Below, in pieces: positions 6,708-15,102 of a DNA stretch of 52,887 nt. The position numbers were made by a program, and so were the translations under genes. The DNA is from Polaromonas sp. (GTDB lineage: Bacteria; Pseudomonadota; Gammaproteobacteria; Burkholderiales; Burkholderiaceae_C), in the NCBI RefSeq assembly GCF_030689685.1, contig NZ_JAUYEY010000029.1, positions 1 through 52,887 on the forward strand, in the 5' to 3' direction. The notes under the pieces are model-generated. The model did no database searches. It was not told the DNA's origin and saw only the letters and a program-made list of their open reading frames with translations. Position 1 is the stretch's first letter. Each line of letters begins with the position of its first letter.

Positions 6708-8360
6708 ATGAGCAAACAAAAACTAGAACTCACCTGGATTGGCAAGGACCAGCGGCCACGGCTGGAGCCACGGATTTTGCTGGAAGACCCGAAGCGCAGT
6801 TACCACGCGAAGCAGCGGGTGACGGACAACGATTTTTTCGGTAACCGGCTCATCAAGGGCGACAACCTGCTGGCGCTGAAAGCGCTGGAGGCGGAGTTTG
6901 CGGGCAAGGTGAAGTGTGTGTTTATTGACCCACCGTACAACACCGGCAGCGCTTTCACGCATTACGACGACGGGTTGGAGCATTCGATCTGGCTGGGGCT
7001 GATGCGCGACCGGCTGGAGATTATTCGGCGGTTGTTATCTGACGATGGCTCGCTCTGGATCACGATTGATGACAACGAAGCGCACTATTTGAAGGTGGTT
7101 TGTGATGAGGTTTTTGGACGGGCAAATTTTCTCACTACGGTGATCTGGGAGAAAAAATACGCACCCAAAGCTGACTCGAAGTTTCTATCCTCTTCGCATG
7201 ACTTTGTGTTGGTCTGCGCAAAAAACATGGACCGACTGCAATTAAATCGGTTGCAAAAAACTGAAAAGCAGACTTCGCGCTATACGAATAGAGACAACGA
7301 TTCCAGGGGACCTTGGAAAGCTGGTGATACTTTGCGTAATGAAGTACGTGACTACGCTGTTTTCCCAGTGAAGTTGCCATCCGGTAGAGAAGTGTTTCCA
7401 TCTGCGGGGACAAGCTGGCGATATACCAAAGAAAAATTTGCCGACCTGATTGCGGACAATCGAATTTGGTTTGGCGTTGATGGCGATGGACGACCAGCCA
7501 TTAAGAGGTTCATTTCAGAAGTAACTGAAACCATACCAGCCACTACAGTTTGGCGCTATGACGATGTTGGGCATAACGACGAGGCCAAGAAGGAAAGCAA
7601 AGCGCTTTTTGGTGATGGTGTTTTCGGAACTCCAAAGCCAGAACGCTTGATGGCAAAAATTCTTGAGCTTGCCACCAATCCGGGCGACTTAGTCTTAGAC
7701 TCCTTCGCCGGCTCCGGCACCACAGGCGCAGTCGCCCACAAAATGGGCCGCCGCTGGATCATGGTGGAGCTGGGCGAGCATTGCCACACGCACATCGTGC
7801 CGCGTCTGCAAAAAGTCATTGACGGGCAAGACCCTGGCGGCGTGACGCAGGCCACCGGCTGGCAGGGCGGCGGAGGTTTTCGGTATTACGAGCTGGCGCC
7901 CACGCTGCTGGCGACTGACCGCTGGGGCAATCTGGTCATCAACCCGCAGTACGACGCGGCCATGCTGGCTGCCGCGATGTGCAAACTTGAAGGCTTTAGC
8001 TACGCGCCCTCAGAGGTGCTCTGGTGGCAGCAGGGCCACAGCAGCGAGCGCGACTTTATTTATGTGACCACGCAAACGCTAAGCAGTCAGCAACTGGCAT
8101 CCCTCAATGACGAGGTGGGCGCTGACCCGAACAACCCGCGCAGCCTGCTGGTGTGCTGTGGTGCTTACCGTGGCGTGACCGCTGCGCAGGCCGCTGAGCG
8201 CTGGCCCAACCTGACCATTAAAAAAATCCCGAAAATGGTGAAAGACCGTTGCGAATGGGGCCATGACGACTACAGCCTGAACGTGGCCAACTTGCCGATG
8301 GCGCAGAAGAAGGTCGAAGCCCCGGCGCAGAACGATTTGTTTGACGGGGATGCGGCATGA
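6708..8360 (+). CDS. mod: Type III restriction-modification system methyltransferase (Mod)
   Basis: 550 aa. Beta-class N6-adenine methyltransferase layout: catalytic motif IV DPPY at residues 74-77 comes before the SAM-binding motif I FAGSGTT at 333-339. Mod would recognise the target and modify one strand, and together with Res would form the restricting complex. The central part (about residues 140-327, bases 7130-7690), where the target-recognition domain lies, is clearly richer in A+T than the flanking catalytic segments, a mosaic pattern expected from exchange of recognition domains. It is shorter than many Mod proteins. Its last four bases overlap the following small gene (ATGA). A decayed second copy of its 5' end lies at 4182-4262. 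Confidence 0.88.
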   Translation: MSKQKLELTWIGKDQRPRLEPRILLEDPKRSYHAKQRVTDNDFFGNRLIKGDNLLALKALEAEFAGKVKCVFIDPPYNTGSAFTHYDDGLEHSIWLGLMRDRLEIIRRLLSDDGSLWITIDDNEAHYLKVVCDEVFGRANFLTTVIWEKKYAPKADSKFLSSSHDFVLVCAKNMDRLQLNRLQKTEKQTSRYTNRDNDSRGPWKAGDTLRNEVRDYAVFPVKLPSGREVFPSAGTSWRYTKEKFADLIADNRIWFGVDGDGRPAIKRFISEVTETIPATTVWRYDDVGHNDEAKKESKALFGDGVFGTPKPERLMAKILELATNPGDLVLDSFAGSGTTGAVAHKMGRRWIMVELGEHCHTHIVPRLQKVIDGQDPGGVTQATGWQGGGGFRYYELAPTLLATDRWGNLVINPQYDAAMLAAAMCKLEGFSYAPSEVLWWQQGHSSERDFIYVTTQTLSSQQLASLNDEVGADPNNPRSLLVCCGAYRGVTAAQAAERWPNLTIKKIPKMVKDRCEWGHDDYSLNVANLPMAQKKVEAPAQNDLFDGDAA

Positions 8361-8641
8361 CGGCCAAGCCCATTGGCGCCAATGAGGTGTTCTGTGCAAT
8401 TTCCGACGCAGCGAGTCGGAAATTGGATGGCACAGCCAGCGTATTGCCAATACTCCACGCATTAAGTGGCACATCGAACGAAGGTGAAATGCTGCCTGAT
8501 GCAGTGAAAGGGGCGCTACAGGCTCTGCGACGGGCTGCAGTCCGGGCGCGGCAGGTGGCGGAGCAGACCGGTACAGACCTGATCGTGGTGCGCTCGGGCC
8601 AAGTGGTGCGCGTGCCACCCCAGTCGAAAACGACGCCATGA
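8357..8641 (+). CDS. Small protein of unknown function, coupled to mod
   Basis: 94 aa, overlapping the mod stop by four bases (ATGA), so it is translated with mod. The N-terminal half (MTAKPIGANEVFCAISDAAS...) has no family I recognise. The C-terminal half forms a basic helix, ALRRAAVRARQVAEQTG, then a short strand pair TDLIVVRSGQVVRV. This layout resembles small helper or antitoxin-like proteins but I cannot assign it. It may be an accessory subunit of the restriction system; position is the only support. Confidence 0.6.
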   Translation: MTAKPIGANEVFCAISDAASRKLDGTASVLPILHALSGTSNEGEMLPDAVKGALQALRRAAVRARQVAEQTGTDLIVVRSGQVVRVPPQSKTTP

Positions 8642-8678
8642 GTCAGCGCGAAGACAAGCCTCGAATTCCACCCTGCCG

Positions 8679-8705
8679 CAACTATCCGGAAATTCCGGAC
8701 AGTTG
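8679..8705. promoter_or_regulatory. Inverted repeat before the yhcG-like gene
   Basis: Arms CAACTATCCGGAA and TTCCGGACAGTTG pair with one mismatch around a single central A. It sits in the only real gap (100 bases) of an otherwise overlapping operon, followed by the strong Shine-Dalgarno AAGGAGGAGG at 8731-8740. It could be an operator for an internal promoter, an RNA hairpin, or a target for a regulator. There is no U-run, so it is not a standard terminator. Confidence 0.5.
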
Positions 8706-8741
8706 CCCGGGAAGCCATACGGGACATAAAAAGGAGGAGGC

Positions 8742-9974
8742 ATGACCACACTGCAACCGCAAGTCGAGCTGTTGTCGCGTATACGGCACATCTGGGAGTC
8801 GGCGCGCACCCAGGGAGCGCGGTCTGTTAATACTGCCCATGTCTGCGCCAACTGGCTGATTGGGCAGCAGATTGTGGAGGCTGAGCAGGGCGGCACCAAG
8901 CGGGCTGGCTACGGCAAAGCCTTGCTGAAGACGCTGTCCGAGCAGTTGTCCGGTGAGTATGGCGACGGGTTTTCCGTGAGCGCCCTACAGTACATGCGCG
9001 GCTTTTTTCTAGGCTACCCGGAGCTTGTGGCAAAACAACACGCACTGCGTGTTGAATTCGATACGCCCCAGATTCAACACGCAGTGCGTGGTGAATCTGG
9101 GGGAGATGGCGCCTGGCGCCCCGGCCTGCTGCATTCGGGTCTGTCATGGACGCATTACCGCACCCTGCTGAAAGTGGATCGGCGGGAGGTACGCGATTTC
9201 TACGAAATTGAGGCCAGCCGCAGCGGCTGGTCTGCCCGTCAACTGGAGAGGCAGATCAATTCCTTCCTGTTCGAGCGCCTGGCAAAAAGCCGCGACAAAA
9301 AGGGTGTGCTGGCGTTGGCCAACGAGGGCCAGGCGATGGTGCGCCCGCAGGATGTAATTAAAGACCCGTATGTGCTGGAGTTCCTGGATTTGCCCGAGTC
9401 CCACCGCTTGGTCGAGTCGCGCATCGAGGAGGCGTTGATCAACCAGTTGCAGGCCTTCTTGCTGGAGCTGGGCAGTGGCTTTGCTTTTGTGGGGCGGCAG
9501 CGCAGGCTGACGCTGGACGGCGACCATTTTTACCCTGACCTCGTTTTCTATCATGTCAAGCTGAAATGCTATGTGGTGATCGACTTCAAGGTGGGCAAGC
9601 TCACCCACGGCGACTTGGGGCAGATGCTGCTGTACGTGAACTACTACGACCGCGAAGTCGCCACGAAAGACGACAACCCGACCATTGGGCTGATTCTGTG
9701 CAGCGAGAAGAACGAAGCGGTGGTGCGCTATGTGCTGGCCGACAAAAACGAACAGATCTTTGCCAGCCGCTACCAGTTTGCCCTGCCCAGCGAGGCTGAT
9801 CTGCGCGCCGAGATTCGGCGCGAACTGGAGCAGTTTGAACAGAGCGTTCCAGATAGTCCTGTTGAAGGCGCGACTGGTAAGCCGGACTTACAAGTTGCCA
9901 AAGCCGCAGGCCGCACGAGCGCTCGCGCACCGAAGCCGTCCACCAAGCGCAAAGCCAAGGGAATAAAAAAATGA
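8742..9974 (+). CDS. YhcG-family (DUF1016) PD-(D/E)XK nuclease-domain protein
   Basis: 410 aa. The N-terminal DUF1016_N part (residues ~10-180) carries the NWLIGQQIVEAEQGG and GLSWTHYRTLLKV blocks. The C-terminal DUF1016 nuclease part has YPDLVFYH followed by CYVVIDFKVG, supplying the D...DxK core of a PD-(D/E)XK fold, then GQMLLYVNYYD. The ATG has an unusually strong AAGGAGGAGG just upstream. The final bases overlap the res start (ATGA). YhcG-like proteins are widespread in defence islands and near restriction systems; here it lies between mod and res, so a role linked to restriction is likely but unproven. A repeat-derived insert is present near residues 99-119 (see 9036-9097). Confidence 0.85.
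   Translation: MTTLQPQVELLSRIRHIWESARTQGARSVNTAHVCANWLIGQQIVEAEQGGTKRAGYGKALLKTLSEQLSGEYGDGFSVSALQYMRGFFLGYPELVAKQHALRVEFDTPQIQHAVRGESGGDGAWRPGLLHSGLSWTHYRTLLKVDRREVRDFYEIEASRSGWSARQLERQINSFLFERLAKSRDKKGVLALANEGQAMVRPQDVIKDPYVLEFLDLPESHRLVESRIEEALINQLQAFLLELGSGFAFVGRQRRLTLDGDHFYPDLVFYHVKLKCYVVIDFKVGKLTHGDLGQMLLYVNYYDREVATKDDNPTIGLILCSEKNEAVVRYVLADKNEQIFASRYQFALPSEADLRAEIRRELEQFEQSVPDSPVEGATGKPDLQVAKAAGRTSARAPKPSTKRKAKGIKK
9036..9097. repeat. Two neighbouring palindromes inside the yhcG-like gene
   Basis: Bases 9036-9054 form a perfect palindrome with 9-base arms (CAACACGCA, central C, TGCGTGTTG). Bases 9071-9097 repeat the same core, extended to 13-base arms with one mismatch. They are read as QHALRVEF and QHAVRGES, two similar peptide units, in the variable linker between conserved DUF1016 blocks. 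The repeat seems to have been inserted and duplicated in frame. Confidence 0.7.
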
Positions 9975-12730
9975 GCCAACGCGAAGTCAACAATATCGCG
10001 GGTCGCCTGAGCCTGCGCCCGCCGCAAACCGAGTCGCTTGCCAAGCTGGCGAGTGCCATTGATGCCTCACCCGCGATGATTCGGCCTGACCGAGACGCGG
10101 CGGACGTGGCGGCGATATTGGAAACACTTAAAAGCCAGTTCAAAACGCTGCAGGACTTTGAGCGCGACTTCCCGTCCATGTGTTTTGCGCTGGCTACAGG
10201 GGTGGGCAAAACGCGGCTGATGGGGGCCTTCATCAGCTACCTTTATCAAGCGCACGGCATCAAGCACTTTTTTGTGCTGGCGCCCAACCTGACGATTTAC
10301 GACAAGCTGATTGGGGACTTCACGCCCAACACGCCCAAGTACGTGTTCAAGGGCGTGGCTGAGTTTGCGTCTTACCCGCCTGAAATCATCACGGGTGACA
10401 ACTACGAAGAGCGCGCCCAGGCGCTGGGTGATTTGCTGTCGCCTGTCACCATCAATATCTTCAACATCGCCAAAATTGCGTCCGAGGTGCGGGGCGGCAA
10501 GGCGCCGCGCATCAAGCGGCTCAGTGAATATATTGGTCAAAGCTACTTTGACTACCTGGCCGGTCTGCCCGACCTGGTACTGCTGATGGACGAGTCGCAC
10601 CGCTACCGCGCCAGCGCCGGGGTGCGGGCCATCAATGAGCTGAAACCTTTGATAGGCCTGGAGCTGACGGCCACACCTTTTGTTGAGACCTCAAAAGGCC
10701 CGGTGCCGTTCAAAAACGTGGTGATGGACTACCCGCTGGCTAGAGCCATGGAAGACGGCTTTGTCAAAGAGCCCGCCGTGGTGACGCAGCGCAACTTTGA
10801 CGCGAAGAGCATGCCTGCTGAAGAGGTGGAGCGCGTCAAGCTGCAAGACGGCGTGCGTATGCACGAAGCCACCAAGGTCGAGCTGAAGACCTATGCCCGC
10901 AACATGGGTGCGAAAGAGGTCAAGCCTTTCATGCTGGTAATTGCGCGTGATACCACGCATGCCGGTGCGCTGCTGACCTGGCTGCAGTCAGACAGCTTTT
11001 TTGGCGGGCGCTACCGCAACAAGGTGATTCAGGTGGACAGTAGCAAGACCGGTGCGGAAGAGGAAGAAATGATTCGCCGCCTGCTGGCTGTTGAAAGTGT
11101 GGACGAGCCGACCGAAATCGTCATTCACGTCAACATGCTCAAAGAGGGCTGGGACGTGACCAACCTGTACACCATCGTCCCCTTGCGCGCCGCCAATGCC
11201 CGTACGCTGGTAGAGCAGTCCATTGGGCGCGGATTGCGCCTGCCCTACGGCAAACGCACCGGTGTAGATGCAGTTGACAGGCTCAACATCATTGCGCACG
11301 ACCGCTTTCAGGAAATCATTGACGATGCCAACAAAGCTGACTCCCCGATCAAGCTCAAGACCTTTATCTACCTTGACGCGCTCGGCTCAGCAGATGAAGA
11401 CCGCAAGCAAAGTGTGACCGTGCAACCCAACCTGGCTGCGGCCATGGGCCTGGATGTTAGCGATGGTGATTCTGGGGACGTGGCGGGTGTACCCTCGTCC
11501 GAAAATGCGTTGAGCAGCGGCCTCTCGCCCGCCGCCCCGTTTTTTGCGACGGCGCAAGAGCGACAGGCTGCTCAAATGGTGATGCAGGTGTTGGCGGAGT
11601 ATGAAGTGCGTCCGCATGATGCACCTACGCGGCAAGCCTTGTTGACACCTGCGTTGCAGGCACAAATTGCCGAAACCGTGAAGGAGAAGTTGCCACCGGT
11701 TCAATCCAGTCTGCTAACTGGCGCCGATGCGCCGCCTGAACTCAATCTGGCCGAAGTGGTCCGCCGCGCAACGGAAGTGGTGGTGCAGCAAACCATTGAT
11801 ATTCCGCGTATTGCAGTGGTGCCGAAAGGCGACGTCACCAGTGGCTTCAAGCCCTTCACGCTGGAAGTTTCCGGGTTGCACTTGCAGCCGAAAGACCGTT
11901 CACTTGTAGGTCAAACCTTGCGGACGCATGAGCAGTTCACTTTTCACGCCCAGGCCGGGGTGGCGGAACGTCGGCTGGAAGACTACATCGTTCATGCGTT
12001 GATTGACTTTGACGATATTGACTACAACACGCATGCCAGCCTGCTCTATGACCTGGCCGGACAGATGGTGGCGCATCTGAAGAGCTACCTGACCGACGAG
12101 AACGAAGTGCGCAATGTGCTTGACTTGGACCGGCAATTGATCGCCAAGAATATTCACGCGCAAATGAATGCCCACTCTTACGAGTCGGCGACGCAGTACG
12201 TGGTGGAGGTGAGCAGGGGCTTTACGGCGCTGAAAGAGTCAACCTACTCGGTTGGCGCCAACCAGCAGCTGCGTGACTACCGCGACACGGTGGATGAGCC
12301 CAGCCGCATCAAACAAATGGTGTTTGGCAAGTTCATCAAGTGCCTGTATCCGCTGCAGAAGTTTGACTCGGACACGGAACGCCGGTTTGCAGTCATTCTG
12401 GAACGAGATGCCGACAAGTGGTTCAAGCCCGCCAAGGGGCAGTTCCAGATTTTTTACAAGCTGGGGGTCGAGCACCCGGAGTACATCCCTGACTTTGTTG
12501 TTGAGACCGCGCACCATTTGCTGATCTGCGAGACGAAGGCGCGCAATGACATGGGCAGTGACGAAGTCAAAGCCAAAGCTGAGGCGGGGGCGGTGTGGTG
12601 CCAGCACGCTTCTGAACATGCGCAAAAAATCGGTACCAAGCCGTGGAAGTACCTGTTGATCTCGCACGAACAGGTCACGGAAGACAAGCGCCTGGCTGAT
12701 TTTCTATTGTCAGAAGTCAAGCCGAAATGA
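9971..12730 (+). CDS. res: Type III restriction enzyme, Res subunit (helicase-endonuclease)
   Basis: 919 aa. Superfamily 2 helicase: Walker A ATGVGKT at residues 75-81, DESH box at 207-210, motif III-like LTATPF, and motif VI EQSIGRGLRLP near 415-425. The C-terminal endonuclease domain shows PEYIPDFVVE followed by LLICETKAR (about residues 838-858), the PD...ExK catalytic core of type III Res proteins. The protein would translocate on or probe DNA from unmodified sites and cut when two head-to-head complexes meet. Its start overlaps the yhcG-like stop by four bases, so mod, the 94-aa gene, yhcG and res form one operon. Size and motif set look intact. Confidence 0.9.
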   Translation: MSQREVNNIAGRLSLRPPQTESLAKLASAIDASPAMIRPDRDAADVAAILETLKSQFKTLQDFERDFPSMCFALATGVGKTRLMGAFISYLYQAHGIKHFFVLAPNLTIYDKLIGDFTPNTPKYVFKGVAEFASYPPEIITGDNYEERAQALGDLLSPVTINIFNIAKIASEVRGGKAPRIKRLSEYIGQSYFDYLAGLPDLVLLMDESHRYRASAGVRAINELKPLIGLELTATPFVETSKGPVPFKNVVMDYPLARAMEDGFVKEPAVVTQRNFDAKSMPAEEVERVKLQDGVRMHEATKVELKTYARNMGAKEVKPFMLVIARDTTHAGALLTWLQSDSFFGGRYRNKVIQVDSSKTGAEEEEMIRRLLAVESVDEPTEIVIHVNMLKEGWDVTNLYTIVPLRAANARTLVEQSIGRGLRLPYGKRTGVDAVDRLNIIAHDRFQEIIDDANKADSPIKLKTFIYLDALGSADEDRKQSVTVQPNLAAAMGLDVSDGDSGDVAGVPSSENALSSGLSPAAPFFATAQERQAAQMVMQVLAEYEVRPHDAPTRQALLTPALQAQIAETVKEKLPPVQSSLLTGADAPPELNLAEVVRRATEVVVQQTIDIPRIAVVPKGDVTSGFKPFTLEVSGLHLQPKDRSLVGQTLRTHEQFTFHAQAGVAERRLEDYIVHALIDFDDIDYNTHASLLYDLAGQMVAHLKSYLTDENEVRNVLDLDRQLIAKNIHAQMNAHSYESATQYVVEVSRGFTALKESTYSVGANQQLRDYRDTVDEPSRIKQMVFGKFIKCLYPLQKFDSDTERRFAVILERDADKWFKPAKGQFQIFYKLGVEHPEYIPDFVVETAHHLLICETKARNDMGSDEVKAKAEAGAVWCQHASEHAQKIGTKPWKYLLISHEQVTEDKRLADFLLSEVKPK

Positions 12731-12753
12731 AAAACGGCGCCTGCAGACGCCGT
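12731..12753 (-). terminator. Minus-strand intrinsic terminator-like hairpin
   Basis: Arms ACGGCG and CGCCGT (12734-12739, 12748-12753) around an 8-base loop; on the minus strand the stem is followed by four or more Ts. It would end transcription coming leftward from the glcB fragment and sensor kinase genes. On the plus strand there is no T-run, so it is a weaker terminator for res. Confidence 0.5.
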
Positions 12754-12760
12754 CAAAGCA

Positions 12761-12829
12761 TCGCTATTGATAAAATCGGGCTGTAGCCCTTATGTAGCGG
12801 GCGTAAGTAGCTATTAATTCAGTAGCAAC
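12761..12829. repeat. Dispersed repeat, family 1 (copy A)
   Basis: Intergenic copy of a short element whose right half reads GCCCTT, 8 variable bases, GGCG, then AGCTATTAAT...TAGCA. Other copies are at 34217-34280, 36316-36345 and 45340-45408. Short inverted segments (GCTATTAA with TAGC) are present. This type of element is scattered through Comamonadaceae genomes as far as I recall. Confidence 0.6.
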
Positions 12830-12871
12830 TCATTGACTCCGGGTCAAGCCCGGCATGACACCACGGACAGG

Positions 12872-13437
12872 TCAGGCGGCCGCGGCTTTGACCTTGAGCC
12901 GCCAGGCATGTAACAGCGGCTCGGTATAACCACTCGGCTGCGCCAGGCCCTTGAAGACCAGATCACACGCCGCCTTGTAAGCGGCTGACTTGTCAAAGCG
13001 GCCGGCCATGGGCTTGTACAGCTTGTCGTCGGCATTTTGTTTGTCCACCACCGCAGCCATGCGCTCAAAGGTCTCTTTGACTTGCGCCTGGGTGACCACG
13101 CCGTGCAGCAGCCAGTTCGCCATGTGCTGGCTGGAGATGCGCAGCGTGGCGCGGTCTTCCATCAGGCCGACGTTGTGGATGTCGGGCACTTTAGAGCAGC
13201 CCACGCCGTGGTCAATCCAGCGCACCACGTAACCCAGAATGCCCTGGGCATTGTTGTCGAGCTCCTGCTGTTTGGCCTCCGCGCTCCAGTCGGGTGTCGC
13301 GGTGACGGGGATTTGCAGCAGGCCGTTGAGCAGCGCGTTGCGCTCCTTGTTCGCGTCGATTTTCCCCAGCTCTTTCTGCACCTTGCTGACCTTGACCTGG
13401 TGGCAGTGCAGCGCGTGCAGCGTGGCGTACGGACTTC
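12872..13437 (-). pseudogene. 3' fragment of a second malate synthase G gene
   Basis: The minus-strand frame encodes about 188 residues that align, without gaps over most of their length, with the last quarter of the full glcB product at 16623-18839: [37 protein letters not shown] and [14 protein letters not shown] are shared. The similarity starts at about 13437 ([10 protein letters not shown]) just beyond the stop of the sensor kinase gene, so the first three quarters including the active-site regions are absent. The remaining part is diverged (for example [18 protein letters not shown] against [18 protein letters not shown]), so this is an old or foreign copy and not a recent duplication. 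A later GTG could start a shorter product, but function is unlikely. Confidence 0.85.
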
Positions 13438-13451
13438 GATCCCTGGATTTT

Positions 13452-14552
13452 CTAAGGCGTCACCGTACCCAAGGTGAAGTAAAATGTGGCGCCTTGTCCC
13501 GGGGAAGATTCGCCCCAGACCCTGCCGCCGTGGCGCGCGATGATTCGCTGCACAGTGGCCAGGCCAATGCCGCTCCCGGTAAATTCCGCCACGGTGTGCA
13601 GCCGCTGGAAGGCGCCAAAAAGCTTGTCCGAATAGGCCATGTCAAAGCCCGCACCGTTGTCCTGCACGGCATACACGGTCTCGCCGTCCGGGCGGCTCTC
13701 GCGCCTGAAGGCAATACGGGTTGGCGTCTGTTGGCGGCAGAACTTCCAGGCATTTCCCAGCAGGTTTTCAAGGACCTGACGCAGCAGTTGCGGGTCACCC
13801 TGGACCACCAGCCCCGGCTGGATATCCAGCCGCGTCACCCGGCCGGGCTCGCGCTCCTGATAGCCGTTCAATACGGTTTGGGCCATGGTGCTCAGATCGA
13901 CGCTGTCCCAGCGCAGGCTGGTCCGTGAGAGCTGGGCCAACTTTAACAAGGCGTCAATGAGCTCGCTCATCTGCACCACGCCGGCGCCGATCCGGGCGAG
14001 GTAGTGCTTGGTGCGCTCACCCGCCTCGTCGGAACCCATTTCTCTGCTGAGCAGGCCGCTGAAGCCGGCAATGCTGCTCAGCGGCGTGCGCAGGTCGTGT
14101 GAGACCGAATACGAAAAAGCCTGCAGCTCCTCGTTGGCCGCCTGCAACTGTGCGGTGCGCTTTTGTACCCGCTCCTCGAGACTGGCATTGAGCCGCATGA
14201 CTTCATCACGTGCCTGCTTGCGCTCGGTAATATCACGCATGCTGCCGAGAAAGTGGCGGCTACCTTCCAGGTCAAATTCCGAGACGTGCAGTTCCATCGG
14301 AAACCTGCCGCCATCACTGCGCTGTGCTGTCACCTCCCGCCCGGTTCCGAGCATATGCGCCTGACCCGTACCTAGATAACGCTTCAGGTGACCGTCATGC
14401 GCACTGTGATCGGGCTCTGGCATCAGCATGTTGATGTTGTGGCCGATGATTTTGTCGGGCGTATAGCCAAATATTTTCGCGGCCGCCGGGTTGGTCGAAC
14501 GCACGATCCCCTGAGAATTGATGGTGATTACCCCATCCCCAATGGAGTTCAA
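13452..14552 (-). CDS. PAS/histidine kinase, C-terminal part of a frameshifted sensor kinase
   Basis: 366 residues as an open frame. A PAS domain (residues ~1-110, [20 protein letters not shown], ending in MRDITERK) is followed by a coiled linker, the HisKA dimerisation helix with phospho-acceptor His152 in [12 protein letters not shown], and the ATPase domain with [19 protein letters not shown] and GSGIGLATV. The only start is TTG 14552, overlapping the stop of the upstream frame (TTGA), so either this part is made by coupled re-initiation or the two frames are one gene broken by a one-base deletion at 14568-14574. The sensor half carries the membrane anchor, so this half alone would be a soluble kinase. 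Confidence 0.8.
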   Translation of the reverse strand: MNSIGDGVITINSQGIVRSTNPAAAKIFGYTPDKIIGHNINMLMPEPDHSAHDGHLKRYLGTGQAHMLGTGREVTAQRSDGGRFPMELHVSEFDLEGSRHFLGSMRDITERKQARDEVMRLNASLEERVQKRTAQLQAANEELQAFSYSVSHDLRTPLSSIAGFSGLLSREMGSDEAGERTKHYLARIGAGVVQMSELIDALLKLAQLSRTSLRWDSVDLSTMAQTVLNGYQEREPGRVTRLDIQPGLVVQGDPQLLRQVLENLLGNAWKFCRQQTPTRIAFRRESRPDGETVYAVQDNGAGFDMAYSDKLFGAFQRLHTVAEFTGSGIGLATVQRIIARHGGRVWGESSPGQGATFYFTLGTVTP

Positions 14553-15097
14553 GATAAGTTCTGCGAGTTTTTTTCATTGGCAAGGGATTCCAACGCCCGT
14601 TTCAGCGCACGCAGCGGATAGACGCGTAAAACCACCAACACCAACGCGCCCAGTAACAAGCCAAACAGGCTCACGAAGGCAGTTTCAAGCAGCAAGGGGC
14701 GCAATGATCTGACAACTTCGAAACGCCCGACCACGTTGCCCGAATCCAGCAGGACGGCCGAATGCAGCATCACCGGCGCAGCGAGCTGGTCAGGGCTCTG
14801 TACGATGACACGGCCTTGGGCGTCGACAATTCGGCGCACTTGAGGTAGTCCCTCATTCTGCTGATCCTTGAGCAGACCTTCAAGGCGGTGTTCTTCAAAT
14901 TGCCAGAATTCGGGGTTGTTGTTGATCAACGCCGTTACCATGGCCGCGCTGAAATGCGCTTCCACGTCCATCGACGCACTGTGGAATTTGTATTCTGCGG
15001 TAAAAAAGATCGCAGGAAAAGCAAGCGCAATCATGCCGGCGAGGAGGGCGGCCATCCAATTAATGGCGCGTGTCGATTTGATGGCCCTTTCCTTCAT
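14549..15097 (-). CDS. Membrane sensor domain, N-terminal part of the same sensor kinase
   Basis: 182 residues. A first membrane segment (about 13-33, INWMAALLAGMIALAFPAIF), an extracytoplasmic sensing region to about residue 135, a second membrane segment (about 138-160, FVSLFGLLLGALVLVVL), then the start of a signalling helix RALKRALESLANEK. It ends at TGA right where the PAS part begins. In the minus strand the run of seven As at 14568-14574 would need one more A to continue smoothly as [16 protein letters not shown] into the PAS domain, which is what related kinases look like. It lies six bases after the binding-protein gene and probably shares its operon. Confidence 0.75.
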   Translation of the reverse strand: MKERAIKSTRAINWMAALLAGMIALAFPAIFFTAEYKFHSASMDVEAHFSAAMVTALINNNPEFWQFEEHRLEGLLKDQQNEGLPQVRRIVDAQGRVIVQSPDQLAAPVMLHSAVLLDSGNVVGRFEVVRSLRPLLLETAFVSLFGLLLGALVLVVLRVYPLRALKRALESLANEKNSQNLS

Positions 15098-15102
15098 GAC
15101 AA

